Source: Lachnospiraceae bacterium RM5 (GTDB lineage: Bacteria; Bacillota; Clostridia; Lachnospirales; Lachnospiraceae). From it: a stretch of 64,000 nt of DNA. Made by a program: the position numbers and the translations under genes. Where the stretch lies: the NCBI GenBank assembly GCA_900110975.1, contig FOFK01000010.1, forward strand, positions 1 to 64,000, read 5' to 3'. The notes under the pieces are model-generated. The model was not told where the DNA came from. It did no database searches and saw only the letters and a program-made list of their open reading frames with translations. Below, piece by piece: positions 17,189 to 27,036 of the stretch (positions are counted from its first letter, which is position 1; the number at the start of each line of letters is the position of its first letter).

Positions 17189-19120
17189 TTACATATTTTT
17201 TTCTTTTATAAATGAAACAAAATCATCAAGAGGCAAAGGTTTTGAAAAATAAAATCCCTGGATATAATCACATCCTAAAGATGTAAACTGATCTAAAGTA
17301 ACTTTATCTTCTATACCTTCAACCACAATCTTGGCATTTGTTTCCTTAAATGCTCTCATAAGATTTTTAATAATAATATTTAATTTATCATTATTTCCAA
17401 TCATTGTAAGAGTTCTGTCAAATTTTATTATTGAAAATGGAAGTTGTGATAATCTTGCAATATTTGAATATCCTGTTCCAAAATCATCAAGAGAAAATCT
17501 AAAACCTTTAAGCCATAATTTATTTATATTATCATAAACAATATCCTGAACCGACGCTGTAGCAGTTTCCGTAATCTCAAGATTTATATATTTTGGCTTA
17601 ACATCATATTTACTAAGAATATTCATTAAACTTGTTACTAAATTCCTGTTCATACACTGCATTATTGAAAGGTTAACTTCAATATATTCAAGCTCTGAAT
17701 CCCTGAATTCTTCCGAACTTACGAACTTACAAACTTCCTCCATAACTATTTCACCAATTTTATTTATTGTTCCATTTTTTTCAGCAACCGGAATAAAAAC
17801 TGCCGGTGAAATATTTCCATATTTTTCATCATTAAGTCTTACTAATGCTTCAGCCCGGGAAAATTTTTGGGTTTCAACAGAATATATTGGCTGATATACT
17901 ACCTTGAACTTCCTTTCATTAACGGCATTCTCGAGTATTTCATCAATATCTCTCATAATATTATATTCATCTTTCTTAAAAAGTTCTGTTGCGTATAGCA
18001 CTTCTCCCGTGTATTCCTTTACACCGATATTATCTCCAAACTTGATGACATCATCAACATTGTCAATATCTTCAGGAAAATTAACTATACATGTACATGC
18101 GATTATATTTATATTCATATTATTAAAAATATAATCTTTTTTTATTTCCTCATTAATTTTCTCTGCCAGGACTTTAGTGTCTTCTCCCTGATTATCTATA
18201 CTCATTACTATTCTGTATCTGCCTGCATCAGCATAATATACCTCTGCATTCATTTTAGAAGATTCAATAACTTCTAATATTTTTGCTCCGATATTTCTTT
18301 TTAACAATTTTGTTTCGTTATATCCAAGCATATCACGAATAACTTTATAATTTACAATGTTAAACATCACTATTTCTTCATGTTTTTTATTTATAAAGCT
18401 TCTCTTTAAATCCTCGACAAATAAGCTTAATTTATTTAAGTTTGTATCACTGTCAATTATTTCTTCAGGTCTTTGTACCATCATCTGAATAAATATAAGA
18501 CCTATAGCTGAAGCAAACATTTCCACCAAAAGATTAGGATGCTTATATTGTATAAGAAGAGCGACTATTAAAAATAATATATCCGAAAGTAACGGTATAA
18601 ATCTTCCCCAGTCAAAAACTCTCCTGAATTTTACAAGATAATAAAATCCATAAATTACATAATACAAAGTAAGTACATATAATACAATAAAATACTGTCC
18701 TCTTACATAATCCAGGGAATCATCAATGTAAAATAATTTCTTCGAAAAAAAGTTTTCTACATACAATATACATAAAACCACAAAGGGAGCTAAAAAACTT
18801 ATTGTACGCAGTTTTGATTTTTTAAAAAGAAAAAAAGTATCCGTAAGACATATAATATAGTAAACATATAATAACGCACTTAATGTATGCATAAAAAGAT
18901 ATAAAGTATGGGAACCATACCTTAATATAGGACTTTTAAAATACAGTACATCAAAAGTTACTGCCGCAATATCAAAATATGTTGCAAAAAAAGCACATAT
19001 AAGCAGATAAAAATAAGCTTTATTCAATCTGCCCTTGGTCATTCCCTTTAATATTACAATAACAAGTATTATACATAATACAATAAATGCGCAATAGTCA
19101 AAGTATAAAATCTTTTGCAT
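17189..19120 (-). CDS. Membrane EAL phosphodiesterase with degenerate GGDEF
   Basis: A predicted cyclic-di-GMP phosphodiesterase of 643 aa. The N-terminal 210 residues contain about seven membrane helices. A GGDEF-like domain lacking the signature follows (RYRIVMSID where GGDEF should be). The EAL domain (about 395-640) is intact: YQPI, AEALVRL, NLS, LEITET, DDFGTGYS, KFDR, VEGIED and QGFYFSKP. The ATG at 19120 has AAAGGA in place, while the GTG at 19150 has none. It lies between a DJ-1 gene and pyrF in the same direction, so it may share the pyr transcript. Confidence 0.92.
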   Translation of the reverse strand: MQKILYFDYCAFIVLCIILVIVILKGMTKGRLNKAYFYLLICAFFATYFDIAAVTFDVLYFKSPILRYGSHTLYLFMHTLSALLYVYYIICLTDTFFLFKKSKLRTISFLAPFVVLCILYVENFFSKKLFYIDDSLDYVRGQYFIVLYVLTLYYVIYGFYYLVKFRRVFDWGRFIPLLSDILFLIVALLIQYKHPNLLVEMFASAIGLIFIQMMVQRPEEIIDSDTNLNKLSLFVEDLKRSFINKKHEEIVMFNIVNYKVIRDMLGYNETKLLKRNIGAKILEVIESSKMNAEVYYADAGRYRIVMSIDNQGEDTKVLAEKINEEIKKDYIFNNMNINIIACTCIVNFPEDIDNVDDVIKFGDNIGVKEYTGEVLYATELFKKDEYNIMRDIDEILENAVNERKFKVVYQPIYSVETQKFSRAEALVRLNDEKYGNISPAVFIPVAEKNGTINKIGEIVMEEVCKFVSSEEFRDSELEYIEVNLSIMQCMNRNLVTSLMNILSKYDVKPKYINLEITETATASVQDIVYDNINKLWLKGFRFSLDDFGTGYSNIARLSQLPFSIIKFDRTLTMIGNNDKLNIIIKNLMRAFKETNAKIVVEGIEDKVTLDQFTSLGCDYIQGFYFSKPLPLDDFVSFIKEKNM

Positions 19121-19167
19121 AAAATTATCCTTTACTTTGTTAATATACACCTATGGTATGCATTTAC

Positions 19168-19713
19168 TTAATAACATATTTTTTCTGCAATAATATCAGC
19201 TTCCTCACTACCCTTTAAAACTCTTATCAGTTCAAGTCCAAGATCAATTGCCGCACCCATTCCTTTACCTGTAGAAATGTTTTTTGAAGTAATAAACTTC
19301 TTATCTGAAACCACAGCACCTTTTAACTCATCTTCAAAACCAGGGTAAACAACTGCTTCTTTACCTTCTAATATATTTAATTTACCAAATATTGATGGTG
19401 CTGCACAGATTGCAGCAAGTTTCTTTCCACTTTCTTCAAATCTTACAATTGCATCTGTAAGCTTCTTATTTGCAAAAAGATTTGGAGTCCCGGGAATTCC
19501 ACCCGGTAAAAAAAGCATATCTGCAGAATCTATATCAATATCCTCTATTAACAAATCTGTTTTAATAACTATTCCATGTGAACCTTTCACATCATTATTT
19601 CCCGTAACAGAAACAGTTTTTAAATCTATCTTCGCTCTTAAAAGTAAATCAATAACTGCAATAAGTTCAGTTTCTTCAAACCCTTCTGCTACAAACGCAA
19701 ATACTTTACTCAT
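19168..19713 (-). CDS. DJ-1/PfpI-family protein
   Basis: The 181-aa protein belongs to the DJ-1/ThiJ/PfpI superfamily. The N-terminal FVAEGFEETEL contains the conserved Glu, and the nucleophile Cys is in KLAAICAAPS. Family members include deglycase-like and stress-protection proteins, and the sequence alone does not decide. GGAGG precedes the ATG at 19713, which is preferred over the upstream start at 19743. It is the first gene of the leftward run, back to back with the CYTH gene. Confidence 0.92.
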   Translation of the reverse strand: MSKVFAFVAEGFEETELIAVIDLLLRAKIDLKTVSVTGNNDVKGSHGIVIKTDLLIEDIDIDSADMLFLPGGIPGTPNLFANKKLTDAIVRFEESGKKLAAICAAPSIFGKLNILEGKEAVVYPGFEDELKGAVVSDKKFITSKNISTGKGMGAAIDLGLELIRVLKGSEEADIIAEKICY

Positions 19714-19828
19714 TGTTAATCCTCCATTTTTATTCAAATCCAATATATCCCATCAGGCATACAAGTTCTGAAAAAGCATATTAATCCTATATACATTATA
19801 AATAATTTTTTTATTCTTTACAATATCA

Positions 19829-19857
19829 TTGAAACTATTGTTTTAAATTTGTATAAT
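19829..19857 (+). promoter_or_regulatory. Promoter for the CYTH-GH13 pair
   Basis: TTGAAA (19829-19834) and TATAAT (19852-19857) are separated by 17 bases, a near-ideal sigma-A promoter 43 bases before the ATG at 19901. Confidence 0.8.
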
Positions 19858-19900
19858 TAAAAAAAATCGTGTGTTATCTTAAGTTAGAAAGGAACTTATT

Positions 19901-20365
19901 ATGGAAATCGAAAGAAAATTTCTGATAAAAAAACTGCCTGATCTTACATCCTATGATTATCTTATAATAGAACAGGGTTATTTAAATACAGACCCTGTTA
20001 TTCGTGTAAGAAAACAAAATAATAAATATGTTCTTACATACAAAACGAGTGGTTTACTTTCAAGGGAAGAGTATAATTTAAATCTTAATAAGGAAAGCTA
20101 TGACCATTTGATCAAAAAATCCGATGGAAATATTATAACAAAATACAGATATCTTATACCTTACGAAGGCCATATGATAGAACTTGATATTTTCAAAAAC
20201 ACCTTTGAAGGCCTTATCATTGCCGAAGTCGAATTTGATTCAATAGCTGAAGCTGACAGTTTCACACCACCTGACTGGTTTGGCGAAGATGTCACATATC
20301 TTACAAAATATCATAACAGCACAATGAGTAAAATGAACGTGGAAGAAATAAGAGAAATAACCTAA
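19901..20365 (+). CDS. CYTH-domain triphosphatase-like protein
   Basis: CYTH proteins form a beta-barrel tunnel that hydrolyses triphosphates (tripolyphosphate, thiamine triphosphate) with divalent metal. The protein has 154 aa. The diagnostic ExExK (MEIERKFL) is at the N-terminus. Basic residues line alternate strands (VIRVRKQ, KYRYLIP), and acidic metal ligands follow (IELDIF, AEVEFDS). AAAGGA precedes the ATG. It is 13 bases upstream of a GH13 gene, a shared operon whose logic is unclear. Confidence 0.9.
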   Translation: MEIERKFLIKKLPDLTSYDYLIIEQGYLNTDPVIRVRKQNNKYVLTYKTSGLLSREEYNLNLNKESYDHLIKKSDGNIITKYRYLIPYEGHMIELDIFKNTFEGLIIAEVEFDSIAEADSFTPPDWFGEDVTYLTKYHNSTMSKMNVEEIREIT

Positions 20366-20378
20366 TGGAGGACAATGT

Positions 20379-22175
20379 ATGAATAAAGCTGCCATTTATC
20401 ATAGAGCCAATGATAACTACTGCTACTGTCTAAATGAGAATGATATTAAAATCACTATCCGTACCGGATATGATATTGAAAATGTTACCCTGTTTTATAA
20501 CGATCCTTTTATGGAAGGACTTATGGGCGGAGACCATAAATTTAAAGGAATAGAGCTAAACCTTACAAAAAAAATAATGTTAAAAGACCATCTGCTCTGG
20601 TCTGTTATTGTTACACCACCTTTCAAAAGACTCACTTATTACTTTGTATTAGATTCTAAGGATGAATCATATATTTATCTTGAAGATGGATTTTATACCA
20701 AAGAAGAATATGAAAAATCAAACGAAAGAACACAGCTATTCTATTTTCCTTGGATGAATAAATCAGATATAAATGTAACTCCTGACTGGGTAAATGATAC
20801 TGTCTGGTATCAGATTTTTGTTGACAGATTCAAAAATTCCAATCATGACTATGATCCTAAGAACGTAAAACCATGGTCAAAATATGGAAAGAAAGTATCA
20901 TATAACGATTATTACGGCGGAGATTTAGTTGGTATCAAAGATAAAATACCATACCTTAAAGACCTTGGAATCACAGGAATTTATCTTACACCTATCTGTA
21001 AAGCTGTAAGTAATCATAAATATGATACTGAAGATTATCTGGAATTAGACCCACATTTTGGAACAGATGAGGATATGACAAATCTTGTAAAAACAGCCCA
21101 TTCAAACGGAATAAAGATTATGATGGATGGCGTTTTTAACCATAGCGGTGCAATGTTTAAACCATGGCTTGATGTTGTAGAAAAGGGTCCTGATTCAAAA
21201 TATTTCAACTGGTTTATGGTAAATGAATGGCCATTTGCTGATAAATCATTTATTGATAAAAAAGATTACAAAGCATTTTTCTCTGCAAATGCTACATCAG
21301 GAAAATATTATACCTTCGCATTTGTAGATCCTATGCCAAAGTTAAATACAAACAATCCAGAAGTTATCGACTATATCATAGGCGTCCTTACAAAATGGAT
21401 ACAGGTTTATGACATTGATGGAATAAGACTTGATGTTGCAAATGAGATTTCCCATACACTATGTAAAGAAATGAGAAAAAAATTAAAGGAATTAAAACCT
21501 GATTTTTATATACTTGGCGAAATCTGGCACGATTCAATGCCATGGTTAAGAGGGGATGAATTTGATTCTGTTATGAATTATCCTTTTGGCGACAGCATTA
21601 ATGAATTCTGGAGCAACAAAAAAACATCATCACTTACTTTTGAACATGCCATAAACAGATGTTATTCACTTTATATGGAACAGACCAACAACGTTTTATT
21701 TAACCTGCTTGATTCACATGACACAATAAGACTTATAACCAAACTAAAGGATAAAGATGCCTTTTACCAGCAGATGTGTGCCCTTTTTACAATGCCGGGA
21801 ACCGTATGCATTTACTACGGCACGGAGATTGTTTTAGAAGGCGGACATGACCCTGATTGCAGAAGGTGTATGCCTTGGGATGAAATTGAAAACGGTAAAT
21901 TTGATAAAGAAATTGCCATTATGAAAAAAATCATTTCTCTTAGAAAAGAGCATAAAGCTCTTAGAAACAATGATTATACTTTTTCTCATAATGACAATCC
22001 ACGTATCATTTCATATACAAAACATGATAAGTCAGAAGATATTAAGGTTGTACTAAACTGTGGAAAAACAAAATTTAATCCTGATATGGATATAGTTCCT
22101 GACAATATATTATTTTCTTATAAGTTTGATGAAAATATATTATCTTCCGGCGGTATTCTTATTTATAAGCTTTAA
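20379..22175 (+). CDS. GH13 neopullulanase/cyclomaltodextrinase-type hydrolase
   Basis: This 598-aa cytoplasmic alpha-glucan hydrolase has no signal peptide. A CBM34-like beta domain (about 1-115) precedes the GH13 barrel. The four conserved regions are visible: DGVFNHSG, GIRLDVANEI (nucleophile Asp), GEIWHD (acid/base Glu) and LLDSHDT. The N-terminal domain and lack of secretion fit neopullulanase or maltogenic amylase acting on imported maltodextrins. Its last 36 bases overlap the convergent membrane-protein gene. malQ lies 5 kb away and would act on the same substrates. Confidence 0.93.
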   Translation: MNKAAIYHRANDNYCYCLNENDIKITIRTGYDIENVTLFYNDPFMEGLMGGDHKFKGIELNLTKKIMLKDHLLWSVIVTPPFKRLTYYFVLDSKDESYIYLEDGFYTKEEYEKSNERTQLFYFPWMNKSDINVTPDWVNDTVWYQIFVDRFKNSNHDYDPKNVKPWSKYGKKVSYNDYYGGDLVGIKDKIPYLKDLGITGIYLTPICKAVSNHKYDTEDYLELDPHFGTDEDMTNLVKTAHSNGIKIMMDGVFNHSGAMFKPWLDVVEKGPDSKYFNWFMVNEWPFADKSFIDKKDYKAFFSANATSGKYYTFAFVDPMPKLNTNNPEVIDYIIGVLTKWIQVYDIDGIRLDVANEISHTLCKEMRKKLKELKPDFYILGEIWHDSMPWLRGDEFDSVMNYPFGDSINEFWSNKKTSSLTFEHAINRCYSLYMEQTNNVLFNLLDSHDTIRLITKLKDKDAFYQQMCALFTMPGTVCIYYGTEIVLEGGHDPDCRRCMPWDEIENGKFDKEIAIMKKIISLRKEHKALRNNDYTFSHNDNPRIISYTKHDKSEDIKVVLNCGKTKFNPDMDIVPDNILFSYKFDENILSSGGILIYKL

Positions 22176-23153
22176 TATAAATATATATATACCACCAAAA
22201 ATAAATGGTACAAAATAGGTAAAAACCCTGTACAGAACCATTATTCCACCAGCTATAGCTTTCGTAGTTATAATACTATACAGCGAGTAAAATAAAAATT
22301 CAGTTGAGCCTGCTCCTCCGGGAGCAGGTATAACTCCTGCAAGAGCTATTGCAACAGAAGATACCCCTTCATAAAAAATTATATCTGATATGCTTCCACT
22401 TCCAATAAATACAGCTCCTATAAGATTCCACCCAAGGATAAATTTTAACGAGTTTATCATAAAAAGCTTAAGCAAAAGCTTTTTATCTTTAATGTATGTT
22501 AACGTATCTTTCCGTAACTTTGTAAGCTTCTCATCTGCAATTATTATATATTTATCAAGTCTTTTCTTTTTATCCAAAAATCTGATAATTCCCATAAGAG
22601 CCATATGCATATTTTTACTTAAGCACACTGCCAGAAGCACCGATACAATAATAAATGTAAAAAGTATTCCAAGATAAATATATTTTATATATTCACCATA
22701 ATTTTTTTTCATTTTAGAAAAATTAATAAAAAACAAAAGCAGGAAATTAAATAGAACTGCTATCTTTTGTATCATATAATTTATGGTTATAAAAGAACCT
22801 GATGATACCTCATCTATTTTTTTATTTCTAAGATAATATATACCTGCAACCGCTGTTCCACCGCCAAGTGTGGCAAGCCTGAAAAAGCCACAATAATATG
22901 AACACAGAATACCATCAATAATTTTAAAATCCTTATTATGTCTTTTTCCATGCATATAATAAGCCAGACCATCGAAAATATTATATATAATACTCACTGC
23001 AAAAAGCAAAATAAGTGTTATAAAAGATAATTTAAGCAATTCCCTTAATATATCTTTATATGAGTCTTTAAATACCATAAAGATAATAAAAAGAATAATT
23101 ATCACAAATGCCCATTTAATTATATTTGTTATTTTTTTACTTTCTTTTCCCAT
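22140..23153 (-). CDS. Lysylphosphatidylglycerol synthase-type membrane protein (UPF0104)
   Basis: The 337-aa protein has about eight membrane helices and the GVIPAPGGAGSTE motif typical of the flippase half of MprF and stand-alone UPF0104 proteins. It lacks the cytoplasmic aminoacyl-transfer domain, so it is not a full lysyl-PG synthase. A lipid-flipping or export role is inferred. AGGAAG lies before the ATG. It converges on the GH13 gene with a 36-base overlap and follows the dynamin genes after a terminator. Confidence 0.85.
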   Translation of the reverse strand: MGKESKKITNIIKWAFVIIILFIIFMVFKDSYKDILRELLKLSFITLILLFAVSIIYNIFDGLAYYMHGKRHNKDFKIIDGILCSYYCGFFRLATLGGGTAVAGIYYLRNKKIDEVSSGSFITINYMIQKIAVLFNFLLLFFINFSKMKKNYGEYIKYIYLGILFTFIIVSVLLAVCLSKNMHMALMGIIRFLDKKKRLDKYIIIADEKLTKLRKDTLTYIKDKKLLLKLFMINSLKFILGWNLIGAVFIGSGSISDIIFYEGVSSVAIALAGVIPAPGGAGSTEFLFYSLYSIITTKAIAGGIMVLYRVFTYFVPFIFGGIYIFILKLINKNTAGR

Positions 23154-23196
23154 AAACTACTTCCTGATTCTATTAATATTCCCAATAATAATAAAC

Positions 23197-23221
23197 GCCC
23201 GGACTCTTTATGAATCCGGGC
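23197..23221 (-). terminator. Terminator after the dynamin-like pair
   Basis: GCCCGGA (23197-23203) pairs with TCCGGGC (23215-23221). The hairpin lies 9 bases after the stop of the 705-aa GTPase on the minus strand. T-rich sequence flanks it on both sides. Confidence 0.7.
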
Positions 23222-23229
23222 ATTTTATT

Positions 23230-25347
23230 TTATTCACTTATTGTTCCAAGTTCTTCAACAAGCTTTATAATTTCATTATATTTCTTGATCTTTCCTTCTT
23301 TATCTGCGGACTGATCAATAATTGTACTTAATTCATCCTGAATGTTACTTAATAAGTCTACTGAGAAATTACTCTTTAATCCCTCAACAACATCTTCAAA
23401 TCTCATAACCTCATGCTCTAACTTCTTACAAATACCTTCTCTTACATCATAGATGGTATCTGATAAAACTTTCTTAAAGTTAGACTTCATTGAATTACTC
23501 TTAATTTCACCACTGAATTCAGAATTAATTATATCCTCAAATTGGGTTGTTGGGAACTCAATAACAGGAATTTTTATTCCCTGCAATGTTTTTTCAACAA
23601 GAATCTTATAGTATGAAGCATCAAAATTATCACCAAGAGCATTAAGATTTTCAATAATAATCGAAAGTAATTTATGCTTAAGTTCAGCAATATCAATAGA
23701 TTTATTAAATGCCGCCTCAATTGATGCCTTACCATCTTCAACAAAGTTTCTGATATTTTCAATAGCATCATATGCATCTATATATTGATATTTTTCATCA
23801 TAACTATATATAACTCTTGAACTTGTACCCCATGTCCATGGTTTAAACCATACTGATGCAGATTCTTTTCTGATCTCATAATGAGTTGTAACACCCTCTT
23901 TTTCTGAAACCTGCAAATATTCACGGTTATAAGCTCTTATCTCGCTGATTGCCTGAAGCTTCTGATTCTCAACTTTTTCAATAAGCTCATTAAATACAAC
24001 CTCTAAGTTAGCATTTGTTTTGTTAATCTGGGTTGTAATAAGTTTCTTTTGTTCCATAAGCTTTTCTCTGTCATTCTCAGATAACTGCTCTTTTCTTTTC
24101 TTAGCCAGGTCAGATATTCTCTTAAGCTTATCTTCAAGTTCATCCCTTGCAACAGGAACAAAGTTTCTTGCTTTTTCTTCAAGCATTTTCTCTTTATCTT
24201 TTACAACTTCATCAAATACTTTTCTTACTTCATCCATGTTAGCAATCTCTTTTAACTGCTCTTTTGTTACTTCTCCCTTTGAAGTAAGATCTTTATAAAC
24301 CTTCATCTCTTTTTTTGTATATTCAGATACATCTTTTCTGGACATATTATCAAGATATGAAGATACAAAAATCGGATGCTTGAATTGTTCTACAATATCA
24401 GTATTTATATATACATTTGACTTTCTATAATTTTCAAAAGCCTGTCCCGCATAGTTTGTAAGTTTTTCTTTTGTAGTCCTTACAGCATCATCAATATTAT
24501 CCATGTTCCATAATGTATCTCTGATACCATCATCAAATCTTGAACATACTAAAACGACTTTTTTAACACCTTTTTTAGGAAGCTGTGAAGCCATAAGATC
24601 TATATCATTTCTATCAAGGAATGTTGTTGATTTACTAAGGAAAAATACAACATCACAAAGTTCCATAAACTGTTTTGTCTTATCAACTCTGGATAAAATA
24701 GGATCATAAAGACCCGGTGTATCAACAATTGATAATCCGTCAATATCTTCGTTATCAACGTAAATATTTACAGACTTTACAAGTGGAGTATATTTTCCAT
24801 CTTCTCCAACATATTCTTTTAACTCATTTTTTAATTCTTCATAAGAATCATATTTGATAACTTCTTTTCCTTTGATGATATAATCCTGTGGGTCTATATC
24901 CCTCTCAGAAAGCATCTCCATTATCTCTTTTGCAACAACATATTCATCAGTATTAATATCTTCTTTTGACTTAATATTTATAAGTCTCCACTCATCTCTT
25001 GAGAAATATTCAACTTCAATTCTATTCTCATCATCATATTCAATCTTCGTAAGAGCAGCTGTCTTTGGTGTAACAGCTGATGGTAAAACATCCCTTCCAT
25101 TAAAAAGAAGTGTATTTAAAAATGTTGATTTACCTGTTTTAACCCTTCCAATAATACCAATGTTTAACTGTCTGTCTTCCCTGAAGAAATCATTTGTCTT
25201 TGCAATGAAATTCTTCTTTATTGATGAAATATCAAATAAATCTATCTCATCTTCGTAAACCCTTAATCTGTTATATACATTATCTACTTTTTCTGTAAAA
25301 CGACTGAATTCTATTTCGTCATCTCTGCTTCTCTCATAAAATTCCAT
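23230..25347 (-). CDS. Dynamin-like GTPase (second of a tandem pair)
   Basis: A 705-aa large GTPase of the dynamin superfamily, which remodels membranes. The P-loop is GRVKTGKSTFLN (about 65-77), G2 includes a Thr in VTPKTAAL, and G3 is VDTPGLYDP. Long charged coiled-coil stretches follow (about 370-480), with a short aromatic, Trp-rich insert (VWFKPWTWGTSS). I see no clear transmembrane helix, unlike its neighbour. It starts 3 bases after the 554-aa GTPase, so the two are surely co-expressed and probably form a hetero-complex. The cellular target is unknown. Confidence 0.88.
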   Translation of the reverse strand: MEFYERSRDDEIEFSRFTEKVDNVYNRLRVYEDEIDLFDISSIKKNFIAKTNDFFREDRQLNIGIIGRVKTGKSTFLNTLLFNGRDVLPSAVTPKTAALTKIEYDDENRIEVEYFSRDEWRLINIKSKEDINTDEYVVAKEIMEMLSERDIDPQDYIIKGKEVIKYDSYEELKNELKEYVGEDGKYTPLVKSVNIYVDNEDIDGLSIVDTPGLYDPILSRVDKTKQFMELCDVVFFLSKSTTFLDRNDIDLMASQLPKKGVKKVVLVCSRFDDGIRDTLWNMDNIDDAVRTTKEKLTNYAGQAFENYRKSNVYINTDIVEQFKHPIFVSSYLDNMSRKDVSEYTKKEMKVYKDLTSKGEVTKEQLKEIANMDEVRKVFDEVVKDKEKMLEEKARNFVPVARDELEDKLKRISDLAKKRKEQLSENDREKLMEQKKLITTQINKTNANLEVVFNELIEKVENQKLQAISEIRAYNREYLQVSEKEGVTTHYEIRKESASVWFKPWTWGTSSRVIYSYDEKYQYIDAYDAIENIRNFVEDGKASIEAAFNKSIDIAELKHKLLSIIIENLNALGDNFDASYYKILVEKTLQGIKIPVIEFPTTQFEDIINSEFSGEIKSNSMKSNFKKVLSDTIYDVREGICKKLEHEVMRFEDVVEGLKSNFSVDLLSNIQDELSTIIDQSADKEGKIKKYNEIIKLVEELGTISE

Positions 25348-25350
25348 AAA

Positions 25351-27015
25351 CTATTCCTCCAACGAAACTTCTTCATCTTCAATATTATTATCAAGATTAT
25401 CATTTTTGAAAGTTTTAATTATCTCAAGATCATTTTCTAATTCCTCAATATCTTTAGATCTGTCACTTTCTTCAATGCTGATATCAATCTTAATATCAGA
25501 AAGGGATTTTTCTAATATGGCTTTCTGCTTAAGAACATCCTTTTCAATATTTTTATTGATTGTATCAATATATTTATTAATCTCACTTTCAATACTTATA
25601 GAAGTCTGTTTTGCTACTTCTTCAACAACCTGTTTTGCAGCCTTATCAACTTCTCTTTGTTTCTTTTTATTATTGCTGATATTATGAATCACGTCTGCTG
25701 TAATACCTACAATACCACCAATAACCGCTGCTACAGGTGTAAGTAAAAATCCTACTCCAGCTAAGATAACAGGAAGTGCTGACTTTGTAATCTCCTCAGC
25801 CACATTATCAGTAAGTTTTGCATTAACATTATTGATAATAATATCATTATTAGGAAGTTCAATTGTTATCATATCAGAAATATGTTCAACATATTTCTTA
25901 AGCTTTGGCTCAAACTCAGTATTTATACCGATTCTTACCGATCTTCTTACAACCGAATTAATCTTATCCGTAATATCCGAACCATTTTCAAGCATTGCAG
26001 ATATTGTTGGAAGTGTTGCCTCTAAATCACCTGTGATTCGCTCTCTTATTGTATTTATGCAAATCTGAGCCTGTTTAGAGAAATTATTTTTCTCTTTCTC
26101 AATCTCAAGAGTAATTGCCTTCATCTTCTTTTCTACTTTTTCCTGCTCCTGCTCAAGCTTTGAAGTAGATAAAGTTGCTTTATCAATTCTCTCTTCTAAG
26201 TATACTTCTGCAAGTCTTGTAGAATTTCTTAACATCTTGGAATATTTATTTACAAAAATACGTCCTGTCTGCTTCTGGATATCTCTTAAAATTTCCTTTA
26301 ATTCTTCAACATCCACATCTCCATAAGAATCAACAGTAACAACCTTTACATCATCTCTTTCAACGATTTTTCCAACAAGCTTTTTAAGTAATGCTTTACA
26401 TTCTTTAAGCTCATCTTCATCTAATCTGTTACTCTTTGTAATAACAACATAAACAGGCATGTTATAAACTTTTAATTCTTTAAGGAATTCTGAAATACTT
26501 TCCTTTAATACAGGCTCATCTGATGATACAACCAAAAGATAAGCAAGTGAATTTGGAAGGTATTGGTCTATAGCCCTGTTATGTAATTCAAAACTTGTAT
26601 CAAATCCCGGAAGGTCAACGATATTTACTGATTTAATCTCTTCTAAGAAATCATTTTTATATTCAATCTTAACCAGATTTGTGGTCTGGATGGTAAGTCC
26701 TTTTAAAGGTAATTCTTCAACTTTTCTTTCAACCACACCTTCATTTGTATATTGAAATACCTTATTATCTCCATAATAAATTTCTGTAGGAACTGCTGTT
26801 TCAGGAGTAATATCAACACTTAATAAATGCTCTCCTATAATGGCATTAATCATTGAACTTTTTCCTGTACTGAAATTTCCTACAACAGGAGTGTTTACCC
26901 TGTAATAATCGATTCCATCAATAATTTCTTTGGTTTCTGTAGAATCAATACCATATTTATCCTGAATTTCCTTTAACATTATAAACTTTTGTTTATACTC
27001 AGATGTTACTTTCAT
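25351..27015 (-). CDS. Dynamin-like GTPase with membrane segment (first of a tandem pair)
   Basis: The 554-aa protein has a complete GTPase domain: P-loop GNFSTGKSSMIN (about 42-53), G3 DLPGFDTS and G4 TKSN. Helical regions follow (about 270-360). A hydrophobic paddle-like hairpin rich in Gly, Ala and Val comes next (about 405-435, ILAGVGFLLTPVAAVIGG), then coiled coil. This is the bacterial dynamin plan. It leads the two-gene set and is 21 bases after malQ. Bacterial dynamin pairs have been linked to membrane repair and phage tolerance in other species. Which applies here cannot be read from sequence. Confidence 0.9.
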   Translation of the reverse strand: MKVTSEYKQKFIMLKEIQDKYGIDSTETKEIIDGIDYYRVNTPVVGNFSTGKSSMINAIIGEHLLSVDITPETAVPTEIYYGDNKVFQYTNEGVVERKVEELPLKGLTIQTTNLVKIEYKNDFLEEIKSVNIVDLPGFDTSFELHNRAIDQYLPNSLAYLLVVSSDEPVLKESISEFLKELKVYNMPVYVVITKSNRLDEDELKECKALLKKLVGKIVERDDVKVVTVDSYGDVDVEELKEILRDIQKQTGRIFVNKYSKMLRNSTRLAEVYLEERIDKATLSTSKLEQEQEKVEKKMKAITLEIEKEKNNFSKQAQICINTIRERITGDLEATLPTISAMLENGSDITDKINSVVRRSVRIGINTEFEPKLKKYVEHISDMITIELPNNDIIINNVNAKLTDNVAEEITKSALPVILAGVGFLLTPVAAVIGGIVGITADVIHNISNNKKKQREVDKAAKQVVEEVAKQTSISIESEINKYIDTINKNIEKDVLKQKAILEKSLSDIKIDISIEESDRSKDIEELENDLEIIKTFKNDNLDNNIEDEEVSLEE

Positions 27016-27036
27016 AAAAAAACCTCCCGAAATATA

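Noticed and set aside
13999-19900. PyrR attenuator or purine riboswitch ahead of the nucleotide genes
   Set aside because: Gaps between the genes are too short or show no recognisable anti-terminator or aptamer pattern.
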